A DNA stretch of 64,000 nucleotides, taken from Candidatus Gastranaerophilales bacterium. GTDB lineage: Bacteria > Bacillota > Clostridia > Lachnospirales > Lachnospiraceae. The notes under the pieces are model-generated. The model saw only the letters and a list, made by a program, of their open reading frames with translations, was not told the DNA's origin and searched no databases. How positions within the stretch are numbered: position 1 is the stretch's first letter; each line of letters opens with the position of its first letter. The translations under genes were made by a program, and so were the position numbers. This document shows positions 26,089-35,322 of the stretch, one piece after another. The DNA lies in contig JAMPHU010000001.1 in NCBI GenBank assembly GCA_023663225.1, positions 1-64,000 on the forward strand. Reading direction: 5' to 3'.

Positions 26089-27198
26089 TTATGCCTGTTT
26101 GGAGTACTTTGCTACATCCACATGCTGCACGGTTCCCACATTGCCGTTCTCATAGAGGAAAACGCCTGTGTTGCGGATCACGCCCTGCGTCTGTCCGGTA
26201 TTGCCCGTCAGGGTAAAATCTGTAGCGGCATTTTGTAAGCAGATCGCGCCCACGCCCTTGTCCGCCAAGCTGTAGAGCACATCCTTGCCGTTCTCGTCCT
26301 TGGTCCAGATCTTGAGCTTTGACCAAATATCATCATTCTCGTCAATCCAGCCATTGCCATCGTCGTCGTACTTTGCCAGATCGCCAAAGCCGTTTCCGCT
26401 GGAAGTGCCAAACAATTCGTTGCCATCGTTGATGACACCGTCATTGTTCTTGTCGAGCGCCAGATATCCGCTGCCGCTTCCCAGATTGGAGATCTCATCC
26501 AGTTCCCCGTCCGCATCAATGTCAAAATAAAAGGTCTGGTCGGACAGTTGCGCGACATCGGTATCCAGATTGATCACCAGCGGATCACACAGCGTAAATG
26601 CCTGTGTCTGCAATTCATTCTGATATTGCTGCTCAAATCGTCTGCTCATTCCCACATTGACATTGAAATTGATCTCTCTGCCGTCCGAGGTGCGTACCGT
26701 ACCCACTGTAGAGAAGGTGGTATCCTCCGCCTCCGCCTGCATGGTCTCCTCCGTGTAATTCAAGACCTTGTAACTTGTGGTAAAAGACGTCCCACTGTTT
26801 TGTATGGACTGTGCCGCGGGATCAGACCAATTACCGGAGTCCATCCAATCCCTAAAGGATGATCTTCTGCCTCCGAACAAAAGATCGAAAATGTAGCGCA
26901 CGGTTCTTTGGCGTATGTCCAAAAAGGTATTGTCACTTGTAGAACGGATATTCATACGGCTTGACGAGATGCCAAACCGCTGCCATTCCCTGGACGCAGC
27001 CACATCCTGCTCTTGTGTGGTCTTTTCGCTCTGTTCCTGGGCGCCCTCGTCGCTGTCCTGCACCGCTGCGTTCAGAGCGTTCCCGCTCTGTGCCAGATTC
27101 CCCTGATACTCCTTTATCGAGAAACTTCTGACTGTAAATTTTGAAGCTTTATAGCTTCTGGCGGATTCCATTCCTATTGTGCTGGAATCAATTTTCAC
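26089..27198 (-). CDS. Calcium-repeat protein under sigma-D control
   Basis: The start chosen is GTG at 27198 (AGGAGGAG ahead, protein starting MKIDSSTIGM), giving 369 residues; an ATG seven codons upstream has no ribosome site. There is no signal peptide. The N-terminal half is polar with a long Glu/Gln stretch. The C-terminal half has calcium-type Asp repeats: FDIDADGELDEI, LDKNNDGVINDGNELFG and YDDDGNGWIDENDD. Similar short proteins occur in many flagellated bacteria, but I know of no assigned role. The near-perfect sigma-D promoter upstream suggests a motility or surface function. A 35-codon ORF overlaps its start. Confidence 0.8.
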   Translation of the reverse strand: MKIDSSTIGMESARSYKASKFTVRSFSIKEYQGNLAQSGNALNAAVQDSDEGAQEQSEKTTQEQDVAASREWQRFGISSSRMNIRSTSDNTFLDIRQRTVRYIFDLLFGGRRSSFRDWMDSGNWSDPAAQSIQNSGTSFTTSYKVLNYTEETMQAEAEDTTFSTVGTVRTSDGREINFNVNVGMSRRFEQQYQNELQTQAFTLCDPLVINLDTDVAQLSDQTFYFDIDADGELDEISNLGSGSGYLALDKNNDGVINDGNELFGTSSGNGFGDLAKYDDDGNGWIDENDDIWSKLKIWTKDENGKDVLYSLADKGVGAICLQNAATDFTLTGNTGQTQGVIRNTGVFLYENGNVGTVQHVDVAKYSKQA

Positions 27199-27295
27199 TC
27201 CTCGCTTTCTCCTCCTCATTCACCACATCCGACTCTCCTGTTTCATCCTGTCCTCCCTGACAAGACAAAAGCAGGATCCGCCAGCTTTCTTTCAT
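27188..27295 (-). CDS. Candidate 35-residue ORF coupled to the calcium-repeat gene
   Basis: This ATG ORF has an excellent ribosome site (AGGAGGT at 27302-27308, six bases ahead), better than most genes here. It encodes 35 residues starting MKESWRILLLS and ending in an acidic tail, and its stop (27188-27190) lies inside the start region of the downstream GTG gene, in another frame. It could be a true small protein or a leader ORF that couples translation. No homology is recognised. Confidence 0.5.
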   Translation of the reverse strand: MKESWRILLLSCQGGQDETGESDVVNEEEKARSEN

Positions 27296-27320
27296 GCGCA
27301 GACCTCCTCTGTCCCTGCAT

Positions 27321-27373
27321 AAAAAGGAGGATATTTACACATGGAAATCCTTTCCTCTGCATAAATACCCTCC
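27321..27373 (-). terminator. Hairpin with T-run in the sigma-D leader (terminator or attenuator)
   Basis: On the minus strand a 12-base stem (27362-27373 with 27326-27337, one G-T pair) encloses a smaller ggaaa/tttcc hairpin and is followed by TTTTT (27321-27325). It lies about 55 bases after the predicted sigma-D start and before the 35-codon ORF. It could end read-through from the SseB-like gene, or act as an attenuator. Confidence 0.7.
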
Positions 27374-27433
27374 GTGGTGTCGATATCATGTTACTCGGAC
27401 AACTGCGGGCCAGGCTGCCGTCCTGTAATTAGT

Positions 27434-27460
27434 ATATCGGCAAAGATCTGGAAAACTTTA
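27434..27460 (-). promoter_or_regulatory. Sigma-D (flagellar sigma) promoter
   Basis: Minus-strand TAAA (27457-27460), exactly 15 bases, then GCCGATAT (27434-27441); the bases after TAAA continue as GTTT, matching the extended consensus TAAAGTTT. It overlaps the stop codon of the SseB-like gene and points at the 35-codon ORF and the calcium-repeat gene. Confidence 0.88.
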
Positions 27461-27967
27461 GTTTCTCTCAGGCGGGGCGGGATGTCCCAGACCCCCCTGT
27501 CCCTGGGATCTCTGTATACTCGCAGCTATAAAACTTGCTGCCAGCTCTCTCGTGATCACGATATTCCCACCGTAGGGATTGATCACAAAACCTCCCGCAG
27601 GGTTTACATTACCCTTTGCATCTTTCCGAAACAACATATCCGCGTAATCCTTAAAACGTACTACGAATGTCTGCTGTCCCTCTTCATCCTTCCATTTCTT
27701 CAGCTCCGTCCAGTCTGTGAACGCCATAAAGAAACGCTTTCCGTCCGGCGCGGACAACATAGGGAACTGAATCTTATTGGCAGGAGTGAGCCGCACTTTT
27801 CCCTCTTGATCCGGCTCCGGTGCAGGCGACACTTCCGCAGGGATCAAAAAGGCAGCCTTCATCACCTCGTCCATAAACAGTTGTCTGTGATCCGGCGTAT
27901 CCTCCGCCTTCAACAACTCGATTGCCCCCACAAGCATGGGATTGGTTACCGGTTTATTAAATTCCAT
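27458..27967 (-). CDS. SseB-family protein
   Basis: This 169-residue soluble protein fits the SseB N-terminal domain family: AFLIPAEVSP early, then IQFPMLSAPDGKRFFMAFTDWTELKKW and FVVRFKDYADMLF, with GFVINPYGGNIVI near the end. It lies six bases after the hydratase stop and is probably translated by coupling. The family has no established biochemical role in Firmicutes. The C-terminal 20 residues are Gly/Gln/Pro-rich and probably unstructured. Confidence 0.85.
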   Translation of the reverse strand: MEFNKPVTNPMLVGAIELLKAEDTPDHRQLFMDEVMKAAFLIPAEVSPAPEPDQEGKVRLTPANKIQFPMLSAPDGKRFFMAFTDWTELKKWKDEEGQQTFVVRFKDYADMLFRKDAKGNVNPAGGFVINPYGGNIVITRELAASFIAASIQRSQGQGGLGHPAPPERN

Positions 27968-27973
27968 CCGCTC

Positions 27974-30268
27974 TCAGTCTCCTACCCTGTTATAATTGAT
28001 CAGACAACCCTTCAAAATGATCTGACGCTCCTCGTCGGTCAGTTCACCCAGGCGAAGCTCAAATTCCTGCAATCCGCCATCCTTCACATTGTACGCTTTG
28101 ATCGTCTCCGCCTTATCCTCCACCGCTTTTTTGATATTCGGGATAAACAGATAGTCCAGATTGTGAAAAGGCAGCTCGCCCTCTTTGATCAGGAAGGGCA
28201 ACATTCCCCAGTTGATCAGATTGGAGCGGTAACGCTTCGTCGCGTACTCGTTGGCGATATTGGCCCAGCCGCCCAGCACTTTCTGACAGGAGGCCGCCTG
28301 TTCTCTGGCGGAACCGTCGCCGGGTTTCACCGCAAAAATGGTAGACCCAAATCCGGTGTTCACATGACTCGCGTCCGGGTATGCGGTCTTGACCACACCC
28401 ATGACTTCCTTGACCCAAGGACATTCCCCACAGGGATGCTCTCCCTTCATCCGCAGCTTTTCAGCTTTCTGCACTTCTTTGGCGCGTCCCACATACAGCG
28501 GATCCTTGCGGCTCAATGCAAACTCGGCCAAACCCAGCGGATTGGATCGATAAGAGGAAGTCTCACCGGAGGGAATCAACTCGTCAGTGGTAGTGACCGG
28601 ATCGTGAATCTCGGACACTACCTGTAACACCAGATTCTCCGGCAGAGCGCCCATCTCGGGCCAATCTTTGATATTGGGGCCAAACTGAATCTCTACATCG
28701 GGATCCGCCACTCCCTTGGAGTCAAACACTCTGTTGGCATAAATCTTGGCGTCAAAATGATATTGGTATTTGCCGATCTCCCCGTCAAACTCCGTGGCAG
28801 GCGTCAATACACCCTTATTCGCCGCGGTAGCCGCAATGGAACGCGCGTCCATCAGCGCCACAGAGGAAATCTGCCCGTTCTGCAGCTTGGAACCCTCCCT
28901 GTTGGGGAAATTCCTGGTGGAATGGCGGATGCTGAAGGCATTGTTCGCCGGCGTGTCTCCCGCGCCAAAGCAGGGACCGCAAAATGCGGTCTTTATAACT
29001 GCGCCGGTCTCCAAAATCGACGCCGCACAGCCGTTCCGAATCAATTCCATATAGACCGGCATAGAAGCGGGGTATACGCTCAAAGTAAAACCCTCCGAGC
29101 CGATATAGCGCCCTTTCATAATGTCAGCCGCCGCACAGATATTCTCAAAACCGCCGCCCGCACAACCTGCGATGATTCCCTGATCCACAACCAGCTTGCC
29201 GTCGCGCACTTTGTCCTTGAGACGGTACTCCACAGCGCCGTCCAAGCTCACCTGTGCGCGCTTCTCCGTCTCGTCCAAAATATCCATGAGATTGGCATTT
29301 ACTTCCTCGATGGTATACGTGTTGCTGGGATGGAAAGGCATTGCAATCATGGGACGCACTTTACTTAAATCCACCTCAATCATGCCGTCATAGTAAGCCA
29401 CTTCACCGGGATTCAACTCCTTGTACTCCATAACTCTCCCGTGAATATCATAAAATTCTCTGATCTGGTCATCGGTGCGCCAGATAGAGGACAGGCAGGT
29501 AGTCTCGGTGGTCATCACATCGATGCCGATGCGGAAATCTGCGCTGAGCGCGCCAACACCCGGCCCCACAAACTCCATCACTTTATTTTTCACATAACCG
29601 TTTTGGAAAACCGCTCCGATGATAGCAAGCGCCACATCCTGAGGGCCCACGCCCTTGACGGGAGCGCCCTTTAAGTATACGCCCACCACGCCGGGCATAT
29701 TGATATCGTAAGTCTGATTCAAAAGCTGTTTGACCAGCTCAGGGCCGCCCTCACCCATGGCCATGGTGCCCAACGCGCCGTAACGGGTGTGAGAGTCAGA
29801 ACCCAGTATCATTTTTCCGCCGCCCGCAAGCATCTCCCTGGCATACTGATGAATGACTGCCTGATGAGGAGGCACATACACTCCGCCATATTTTTTCGCA
29901 CAGGTCAGTCCGAACATGTGGTCATCCTCATTGATGGTGCCGCCCACCGCACACAGAGAGTTATGACAGTTCGTCAACACATAAGGCATGGGAAACTTTT
30001 GCAGTCCCGACGCTCTGGCAGTCTGTATGATGCCCACAAAAGTAATGTCATGACTGGTCAGCTTGTCAAAACGAATCTTGAGCTTCTCCATATTACCGGA
30101 GGTATTGTGCTCCTTCAAAATACCGTAGGCTATGGTATTCTGCGACGCTTCCTCCCTGGAAACAGATTTTCCTGTCTTTGCTGAAATGGCGGCCAACGCC
30201 TCGCTGTCATCGGGAACGATCTCATTTCCGTTTAACAGATAGGCTCCGCCCTGTAGTAATGTGATCAC
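27974..30268 (-). CDS. Aconitase-family hydratase (YbhJ-like)
   Basis: This 764-residue protein starts at GTG 30268 with GAGGAGG seven bases ahead. It has the aconitase layout: an N-terminal core with LTNCHNSLC and [13 protein letters not shown], cluster cysteines in IIAGCAGGG and [16 protein letters not shown] (the C-x2-C pair near residue 430), and a C-terminal swivel domain. The unusual domain order and length fit the hydratases related to E. coli YbhJ rather than citrate-cycle AcnA or LeuC. The substrate is unknown; a 4Fe-4S cluster is expected. It is cotranscribed with the SseB-like gene. Confidence 0.88.
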   Translation of the reverse strand: MITLLQGGAYLLNGNEIVPDDSEALAAISAKTGKSVSREEASQNTIAYGILKEHNTSGNMEKLKIRFDKLTSHDITFVGIIQTARASGLQKFPMPYVLTNCHNSLCAVGGTINEDDHMFGLTCAKKYGGVYVPPHQAVIHQYAREMLAGGGKMILGSDSHTRYGALGTMAMGEGGPELVKQLLNQTYDINMPGVVGVYLKGAPVKGVGPQDVALAIIGAVFQNGYVKNKVMEFVGPGVGALSADFRIGIDVMTTETTCLSSIWRTDDQIREFYDIHGRVMEYKELNPGEVAYYDGMIEVDLSKVRPMIAMPFHPSNTYTIEEVNANLMDILDETEKRAQVSLDGAVEYRLKDKVRDGKLVVDQGIIAGCAGGGFENICAAADIMKGRYIGSEGFTLSVYPASMPVYMELIRNGCAASILETGAVIKTAFCGPCFGAGDTPANNAFSIRHSTRNFPNREGSKLQNGQISSVALMDARSIAATAANKGVLTPATEFDGEIGKYQYHFDAKIYANRVFDSKGVADPDVEIQFGPNIKDWPEMGALPENLVLQVVSEIHDPVTTTDELIPSGETSSYRSNPLGLAEFALSRKDPLYVGRAKEVQKAEKLRMKGEHPCGECPWVKEVMGVVKTAYPDASHVNTGFGSTIFAVKPGDGSAREQAASCQKVLGGWANIANEYATKRYRSNLINWGMLPFLIKEGELPFHNLDYLFIPNIKKAVEDKAETIKAYNVKDGGLQEFELRLGELTDEERQIILKGCLINYNRVGD

Positions 30269-30331
30269 AGTATATCCTCCTCTTGGTCTGTTGTAAATGA
30301 CATTAATGTTTCTGTGTCGTTTACTATAGTA

Positions 30332-30360
30332 ATTATAATGGAAAGCAAAGTTTTATGCAA
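30332..30360 (-). promoter_or_regulatory. Sigma-A type promoter for the hydratase gene
   Basis: Minus-strand TTGCAT (30355-30360), 17 bases and TATAAT (30332-30337), 64 bases upstream of the GTG start. Confidence 0.72.
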
Positions 30361-30378
30361 TGTAAAATAAGGACTATC

Positions 30379-33288
30379 CTACTCTCCGCTCAGCATCTTC
30401 TCAAACACATCCTCCGGCACCGGCTTGCAGTAACGATAACCTTGCGCCACATAAGCTCCGATCTCCATCATAAGCTCCGTATCGTCCTCCGTCTCCACGC
30501 CCTCGCACACCACCTGTGCATTCAAATCTTTGGCCAGATTGACAATATTTTTCATAATATGCACCTGCCTGGTACGATTCTCATTGTTGAGGAGGAAAGA
30601 ACGATCCAGTTTGATAACGGAGGCCGGTATCTGCTCAAACACGCCCAGAGAGGAATATCCTGAACCGAAATCGTCTATGGAAAGACGCACACCCTTTTTT
30701 CGCAGAATATCCACGATCTCTTTGACTTTCTGCTGCTGTACTTCCTCCACCACGAGAGTCTCCGTGATCTCCACTTCGATCAGTTCTTTGGGAATCTGAT
30801 ATTTATTGATGACCGCCTCGAACCGTTCGGGGAAACCGTCCACAGTAAAATGCATCCTGGAAAAATTGCAGGAGACCGGCACCACATTTTTGCCCTCGTC
30901 AATGCGCCGACGCAGCATTTTGCACACACTTTCCATAACAAAGAAGTCCACTTCCTTGATCCTGCCCGTGCGCTCATAATAGGGTACAAAGAACCAGGGC
31001 GTGCGGATAGCGCCGTCCGCGGTGGGATCTTTAAAACGCACCAACGCCTCTGCACCCACGATCTGTTCGTTGCGGATATCCACCTTCGCCTGATAGTACG
31101 CCACAAAGTCCTTGTTGATATCCACGGACTCCAAAAGCTTCTCCCGCTCATGCGTCTCGCGCAACTGCGCCCGCAGCTTATCGTCATAGATCTGTACCGC
31201 ATTGCCATAGCTGTTCTTCAGAGATTCCACCAACTGTATCGCCTCGGACAAAGCACGCTGCAAATCATCATCGCCATTTTCCAGACAACCCACGCCCATG
31301 GCCAGGGACATATGCGTCTCTGCCTCCTGCTCAATCCGCGCGGATATCTTGTCTGCAATATCTGTCAAACGAGACCGCAGCGTCTCCACATTTTCATACT
31401 TCATAAACAGCACGAAATGACTGCTGTAACTTCGGGCATAAAGTTCCCACTTTCTGTTTACCTCCTCGGAAAGTGTCTCAATGACCAACTCTAATATACG
31501 CTGCCCGGCGCTCCACCCGTACAGCGCGTTATAACTCTTAAACCGACCGATATCCGTGTAAGCGATCGCGTAATTGCTGTTTTTGTCCAACGCCAGTCTT
31601 TTCACGGCCCGATACCGCAGATAGTTGAGGTTCCAAATGTTAAACTCCGTATCCTTGTACATCAATTTCTGGACTCGGATGCTGTTTCTCAGCAGAAGAA
31701 ACAGTACCAAAATGACTGCCACAGCGCAGCCTGACAAAATCAGGATAATGGGAATACTGTGATCGCTGATAAATTTCTCCATACTCATCTTGGAATAAAA
31801 ATTGTCTCGGAGCATATAATCATTGACCATCTTGTCGCTGACTTCGATCAGTTCTTTATTCAAAATAGCCAAAAGAAGGGAATCTTCGTCGTCGGCAACC
31901 ACCATGTAAATACTGTGGACATCGCTCAAAACGGTGTGGATCTCCATACCGCCAAGCCGCAGTTGAGAACCCAGCAGATACTCGGCCAGATAGCCGTCAC
32001 ATATGGCCGCGTCCGCCTCTCCTTCTTTCACCGCATACAGACTGTCCAACTGCGTGGCAAAAAGCTGAAGCTCCGTACTCTCACCGATAAAATTCTGTAC
32101 TGCTTCCCCCTGGGAATTGCTCTCTTCCACTGCCAGCGACTCTATGGATTCCGATTTATCACTCCTTCTCATAATGACAACCTGCGGCACCTGCGCATAC
32201 ACCTTCGTGACCGCCAGACCGTCCGCCTTCACATTTTGAGCCGTCTCCCCACAATAACTGAGAATGTCAATGCGGCCGCTTGCCAGAGCCTCTCTGGCTT
32301 CCTCCATATCATCCAACCGCACATAGTCAAAGAGCATCCCCGTGCTCACGGACACTTCCTCCAACACTTGTCTGGCGAGTCCCTGATAGTCCCCATCGTA
32401 TTCATAGGAAAAAGGATAATAGCCGTCCAGATATCCCACAGTCAGGGTACCCTTTTCCGCAATATACCTTTTCTCCGCGCTGGTGAGCAAAATCGTCTGA
32501 TCTAATCTGCTGTCATAGTATTTTACCATCAGTTCATTTTCCAACCCCGGACGATTCATCTTCACATCCGCGATCCCCTGATTGAGCTCCCGCATCAGAT
32601 CATCATTGCCTTTATAAGAAATATAATAAAAAGGCATGGGAGCAAATCTGCCCACTACACGCTGCCCTTCCCTGACCTCTGTCAAAGAATGTACCAACGC
32701 ATCGATCTCCCCTGCGTCCAGAGCCGCCTGCAAAGCTGCCGTATTCTCATACTCTCTCACCTTGGGATTGAAAATACCGTGATCTGTCATATATTCATAG
32801 AACTCGTCCTTTCGTATGTAAGTGCTCACAATGCCAAAGGTAACGCTGTGCATAGCGGTAAAATCCTCATAAGCCAATCCGCTTTCGCCATTTACCGCAA
32901 TCACGCCAAAAGTATATCCGCTCGCCAGGTTCGCATACTGGTATAGCTCCGCCCGCTCTCTGGAATACTGCGCCGAACCGACCAAGTCCACCTGCTCCTT
33001 CAAGAGCATGGTCAAGGCGTCGTCCCAACTTTCACACTCCACATATTCAATATTCCAGTTGACATAGTCGCTCAAGGCTTCCAGATACTCCACGTCCATG
33101 CCGGTGTAGCTACCGTCCGCCCTGATCTCATTGTACCCTTCCATCGGGAAAAAACCTACCCGAACCGTGCGCTTGTCCGCACCCTGAACCGCCTCTGCGC
33201 TCCCCAAAAACGCCAGAAGCGCCGCCGCAAGTATCAGCGCAACAAACCTGATTGCTCTGCTGAGGGTCACTTTTTGTATCTTCGCCAT
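30379..33288 (-). CDS. Membrane sensor with two solute-binding domains, degenerate GGDEF and EAL
   Basis: This 969-residue protein has a signal segment, two tandem SBP3-type periplasmic-binding domains (about 40-270 and 285-500), one membrane segment (about 517-540), a GGDEF domain (about 560-705) and an EAL domain (about 725-965). In the GGDEF domain the signature position reads YSSHF, so cyclase activity is unlikely. The EAL domain keeps its catalytic set: Glu747 in EALVRF, Asn808, EITET, Asp872-Asp873 in SIDDFGSGY, Lys893 and Glu929 in EGVET. It probably degrades c-di-GMP in response to an outside amino-acid-like ligand. It is a single gene with its own promoter. Confidence 0.92.
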   Translation of the reverse strand: MAKIQKVTLSRAIRFVALILAAALLAFLGSAEAVQGADKRTVRVGFFPMEGYNEIRADGSYTGMDVEYLEALSDYVNWNIEYVECESWDDALTMLLKEQVDLVGSAQYSRERAELYQYANLASGYTFGVIAVNGESGLAYEDFTAMHSVTFGIVSTYIRKDEFYEYMTDHGIFNPKVREYENTAALQAALDAGEIDALVHSLTEVREGQRVVGRFAPMPFYYISYKGNDDLMRELNQGIADVKMNRPGLENELMVKYYDSRLDQTILLTSAEKRYIAEKGTLTVGYLDGYYPFSYEYDGDYQGLARQVLEEVSVSTGMLFDYVRLDDMEEAREALASGRIDILSYCGETAQNVKADGLAVTKVYAQVPQVVIMRRSDKSESIESLAVEESNSQGEAVQNFIGESTELQLFATQLDSLYAVKEGEADAAICDGYLAEYLLGSQLRLGGMEIHTVLSDVHSIYMVVADDEDSLLLAILNKELIEVSDKMVNDYMLRDNFYSKMSMEKFISDHSIPIILILSGCAVAVILVLFLLLRNSIRVQKLMYKDTEFNIWNLNYLRYRAVKRLALDKNSNYAIAYTDIGRFKSYNALYGWSAGQRILELVIETLSEEVNRKWELYARSYSSHFVLFMKYENVETLRSRLTDIADKISARIEQEAETHMSLAMGVGCLENGDDDLQRALSEAIQLVESLKNSYGNAVQIYDDKLRAQLRETHEREKLLESVDINKDFVAYYQAKVDIRNEQIVGAEALVRFKDPTADGAIRTPWFFVPYYERTGRIKEVDFFVMESVCKMLRRRIDEGKNVVPVSCNFSRMHFTVDGFPERFEAVINKYQIPKELIEVEITETLVVEEVQQQKVKEIVDILRKKGVRLSIDDFGSGYSSLGVFEQIPASVIKLDRSFLLNNENRTRQVHIMKNIVNLAKDLNAQVVCEGVETEDDTELMMEIGAYVAQGYRYCKPVPEDVFEKMLSGE

Positions 33289-33320
33289 AACACCCTGTCC
33301 TTCCTGATAACTTTATTTCA

Positions 33321-33350
33321 ATTATAAATTAACAAGCTACTCAAATGCAA
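33321..33350 (-). promoter_or_regulatory. Sigma-A type promoter for the EAL sensor gene
   Basis: Minus-strand TTGCAT (33345-33350), 18 bases and TATAAT (33321-33326), 33 bases upstream of the ATG. The rest of 33351-33511 is AT-rich, and I could not settle a promoter for the divergent sigma factor gene. Confidence 0.68.
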
Positions 33351-33511
33351 GTGTTTTGCGCTTTTTAATTTTCTTATCTGCATTTTTTTGTTATAATAAG
33401 TGCAATTTGTCTGCATAATGGACAAAAATATTCTGTGACCTTTTACCCGCCCAAATCATCTAATTGGTATAAGGAAGCTTCCCAACAAAAAAAGGAAAGG
33501 AGAATCGCGGT

Positions 33512-33991
33512 ATGGACAAGAACGCATTTACGGAAAAAGTGCTGCAGGCGGAACAGAGCCTTTACCGTGTTGCCTGGTCCATTCTGCAAAACGACGCGGA
33601 CTGTGCGGATGCCATGCAGAACGCGATCTTGTCTGCTTACAGCAGCCTGGACGATCTCAGAAACGAAGATTATTTCCAGACATGGCTGACTCGGATTTTG
33701 ATCAATGAGAGCAATCTGTTGCTGCGAAAACGAAAGAACGATATTCCCTTTGAAGAATACATGGAGGCTGAAACAGGGTATGAGGAAAATACCTTCTCTC
33801 CGGTATTCTGCGAAATTCAAAAATTGGAACCCAAATACAGAATCCCCTTTGTCCTTCACTATGTGGAGGGATATTCGGTGAGAGAGATCGCAAAAATGTG
33901 CCGCTGCACAGAGGGCGCCGTCAAAACGCGTCTCTATCGAAGCAGGAAACTGCTGCGAGAAAGTTTGAAAGGAGTGAAAGGTTATGAATAA
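33512..33991 (+). CDS. ECF-type RNA polymerase sigma factor
   Basis: This 159-residue sigma-70 family protein has region 2 (about 10-75, SLYRVAWSILQNDADCADAMQNA with DYFQTWLTRILINES) and region 4 (about 105-155, VLHYVEGYSVREIAKMCRCTEGAVKTRLYRSRKLLRE). The short length and lack of regions 1 and 3 mark it as ECF type. AAAGGAGAA lies ahead of the ATG. Its end overlaps the next gene by eight bases. ECF factors are normally held by a cognate anti-sigma factor at the membrane, which the next gene probably encodes. Confidence 0.94.
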   Translation: MDKNAFTEKVLQAEQSLYRVAWSILQNDADCADAMQNAILSAYSSLDDLRNEDYFQTWLTRILINESNLLLRKRKNDIPFEEYMEAETGYEENTFSPVFCEIQKLEPKYRIPFVLHYVEGYSVREIAKMCRCTEGAVKTRLYRSRKLLRESLKGVKGYE

Positions 33992-35105
33992 AAGAAATTT
34001 CGATCTTATTGACAAGAAAATTTTTCCGGCGGAGCCTATGATCATTCATCAGACAGTGCTTGAGACCTTGAATACATTAGACAAAAATACGGTTGGTGGC
34101 GAAGCGGATGCAAAACGCCAAAAGAAGCACCGCGTTATCAAAAGATGGGCCGCGGCCGCGGCAATGTTTGCGGTGTTGACGGGAACCACAGTCGCCGCCG
34201 CAGGCAAATTCTCATGGAATCAAAGACTTGTGGAATTTTTCGGCCATCTCTCACAGGAGGAACAGGACACGCTGGGAGAGAACGGGATGTTCTCTGAACA
34301 GGATATCTCAGCCACCAACGGCGGCATTACAATCAGAGCGCTCCAGACTGTACAGGACAGCAAAAGTCTTACAATTTTAGTACAGATGACCTCCGAAGAC
34401 AGCGATTTAGGGAAGCTGTTGGAAGCGGAAGATGGAGATTTCGATTATATATGGCTGCTTCAGGAAGACGGAACCCCCATGTACAGTCACCCCGCTGTAG
34501 AATCTGTGACCACTCAATATTGCGATAAAGAAGTCGTAAAGACAGAACAGGGCCTTGTCGCCTATCAGATCATTGAATTTTCCTGGAATCTCAGAGAAGA
34601 TGTCACTTTTGATAATCTTGTGTTGTGCTTGGGTGACTATCGGTATGATATTGGCGCGGATAGCATAGTGCGGGGATACTGGAATCTGCCGATCGCGACA
34701 GACACGCAGATCGCCGCCGAATTGACCAAAATATATGAACCTGATCAGGAGATCGTGATCGACGGCGCCTCCTGCCTGATCACAGAAGTCGCGCTGACGC
34801 CGCTCTCAATAGAGATAAACGGACAGATACCAAAAATGGCATACCTCGAAAACATTTTCAATGGCAGCTATCTTTCTGACGGCGAATATCATTATCTAAC
34901 GTCAGAATATATGCTGGAAGACCTGGATGGAAATATTATGGCCACAAGCGACCATATCGAAGGGGGCGGCGCGTCGTACTCTGTCACAGACCCTTTCAAA
35001 CCGCTCTACATGGTAGTGAGATTTGATCAGGTCATTGATGTGGATCGTGTAGGGGCATTTTTGTGGAAAAGGGGGGCGGACACCTATCGGATAGAGCTTC
35101 CGTGA
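33984..35105 (+). CDS. DUF4179 membrane protein, probable anti-sigma factor
   Basis: This 373-residue protein has a short cytoplasmic part (about 1-50), one membrane segment (about 52-70, WAAAAAMFAVLTGTTVAAAG) and an outside DUF4179 domain (about 72-373, starting FSWNQRLVEFFGHLSQEEQ). The eight-base overlap with the ECF sigma gene and the topology are typical of sigma/anti-sigma pairs in Firmicutes. There is no zinc-binding HxxxCxxC anti-sigma motif in the N-terminal part, so binding would differ from the RsiW type. Signal and regulon are unknown. Confidence 0.85.
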   Translation: MNKRNFDLIDKKIFPAEPMIIHQTVLETLNTLDKNTVGGEADAKRQKKHRVIKRWAAAAAMFAVLTGTTVAAAGKFSWNQRLVEFFGHLSQEEQDTLGENGMFSEQDISATNGGITIRALQTVQDSKSLTILVQMTSEDSDLGKLLEAEDGDFDYIWLLQEDGTPMYSHPAVESVTTQYCDKEVVKTEQGLVAYQIIEFSWNLREDVTFDNLVLCLGDYRYDIGADSIVRGYWNLPIATDTQIAAELTKIYEPDQEIVIDGASCLITEVALTPLSIEINGQIPKMAYLENIFNGSYLSDGEYHYLTSEYMLEDLDGNIMATSDHIEGGGASYSVTDPFKPLYMVVRFDQVIDVDRVGAFLWKRGADTYRIELP

Positions 35106-35117
35106 TAGCAAGTGTCA

Positions 35118-35272
35118 TTGTGCGGAGGGTATATTCCAACGCAGACCGCTTTCGCTGCACCTCGCTCATAGCGGTACATAAGCTGCCAAAGTACGGCAGT
35201 ATAGTCAACGTAGTTGACTATTAGTACCGACGGCTCGCTAGCGTCTGCTTATAGAGTATACCATCCGCACAA
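35118..35272. repeat. Large folded intergenic element with terminal inverted repeats
   Basis: The ends form a 16-base inverted repeat with one mismatch (35118-35133 with 35257-35272). Inside, gcagac (35141-35146) pairs with gtctgc (35243-35248) and cggtac (35172-35177) with gtaccg (35224-35229). Within that core lie two hairpins: ctgcc/ggcag (35183-35199) and a 9-base atagtcaac/gttgactat stem (35201-35221). The core is the reverse complement of the core at 35367-35404, with base pairs swapped and one extra hairpin. It is a small non-coding repeat, either a MITE-like element or a structured RNA. Confidence 0.78.
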
Positions 35273-35322
35273 TTCGGATTACAGCAATCGTTAAAAACCA
35301 TCTGATATTGCCGGATACTTAG

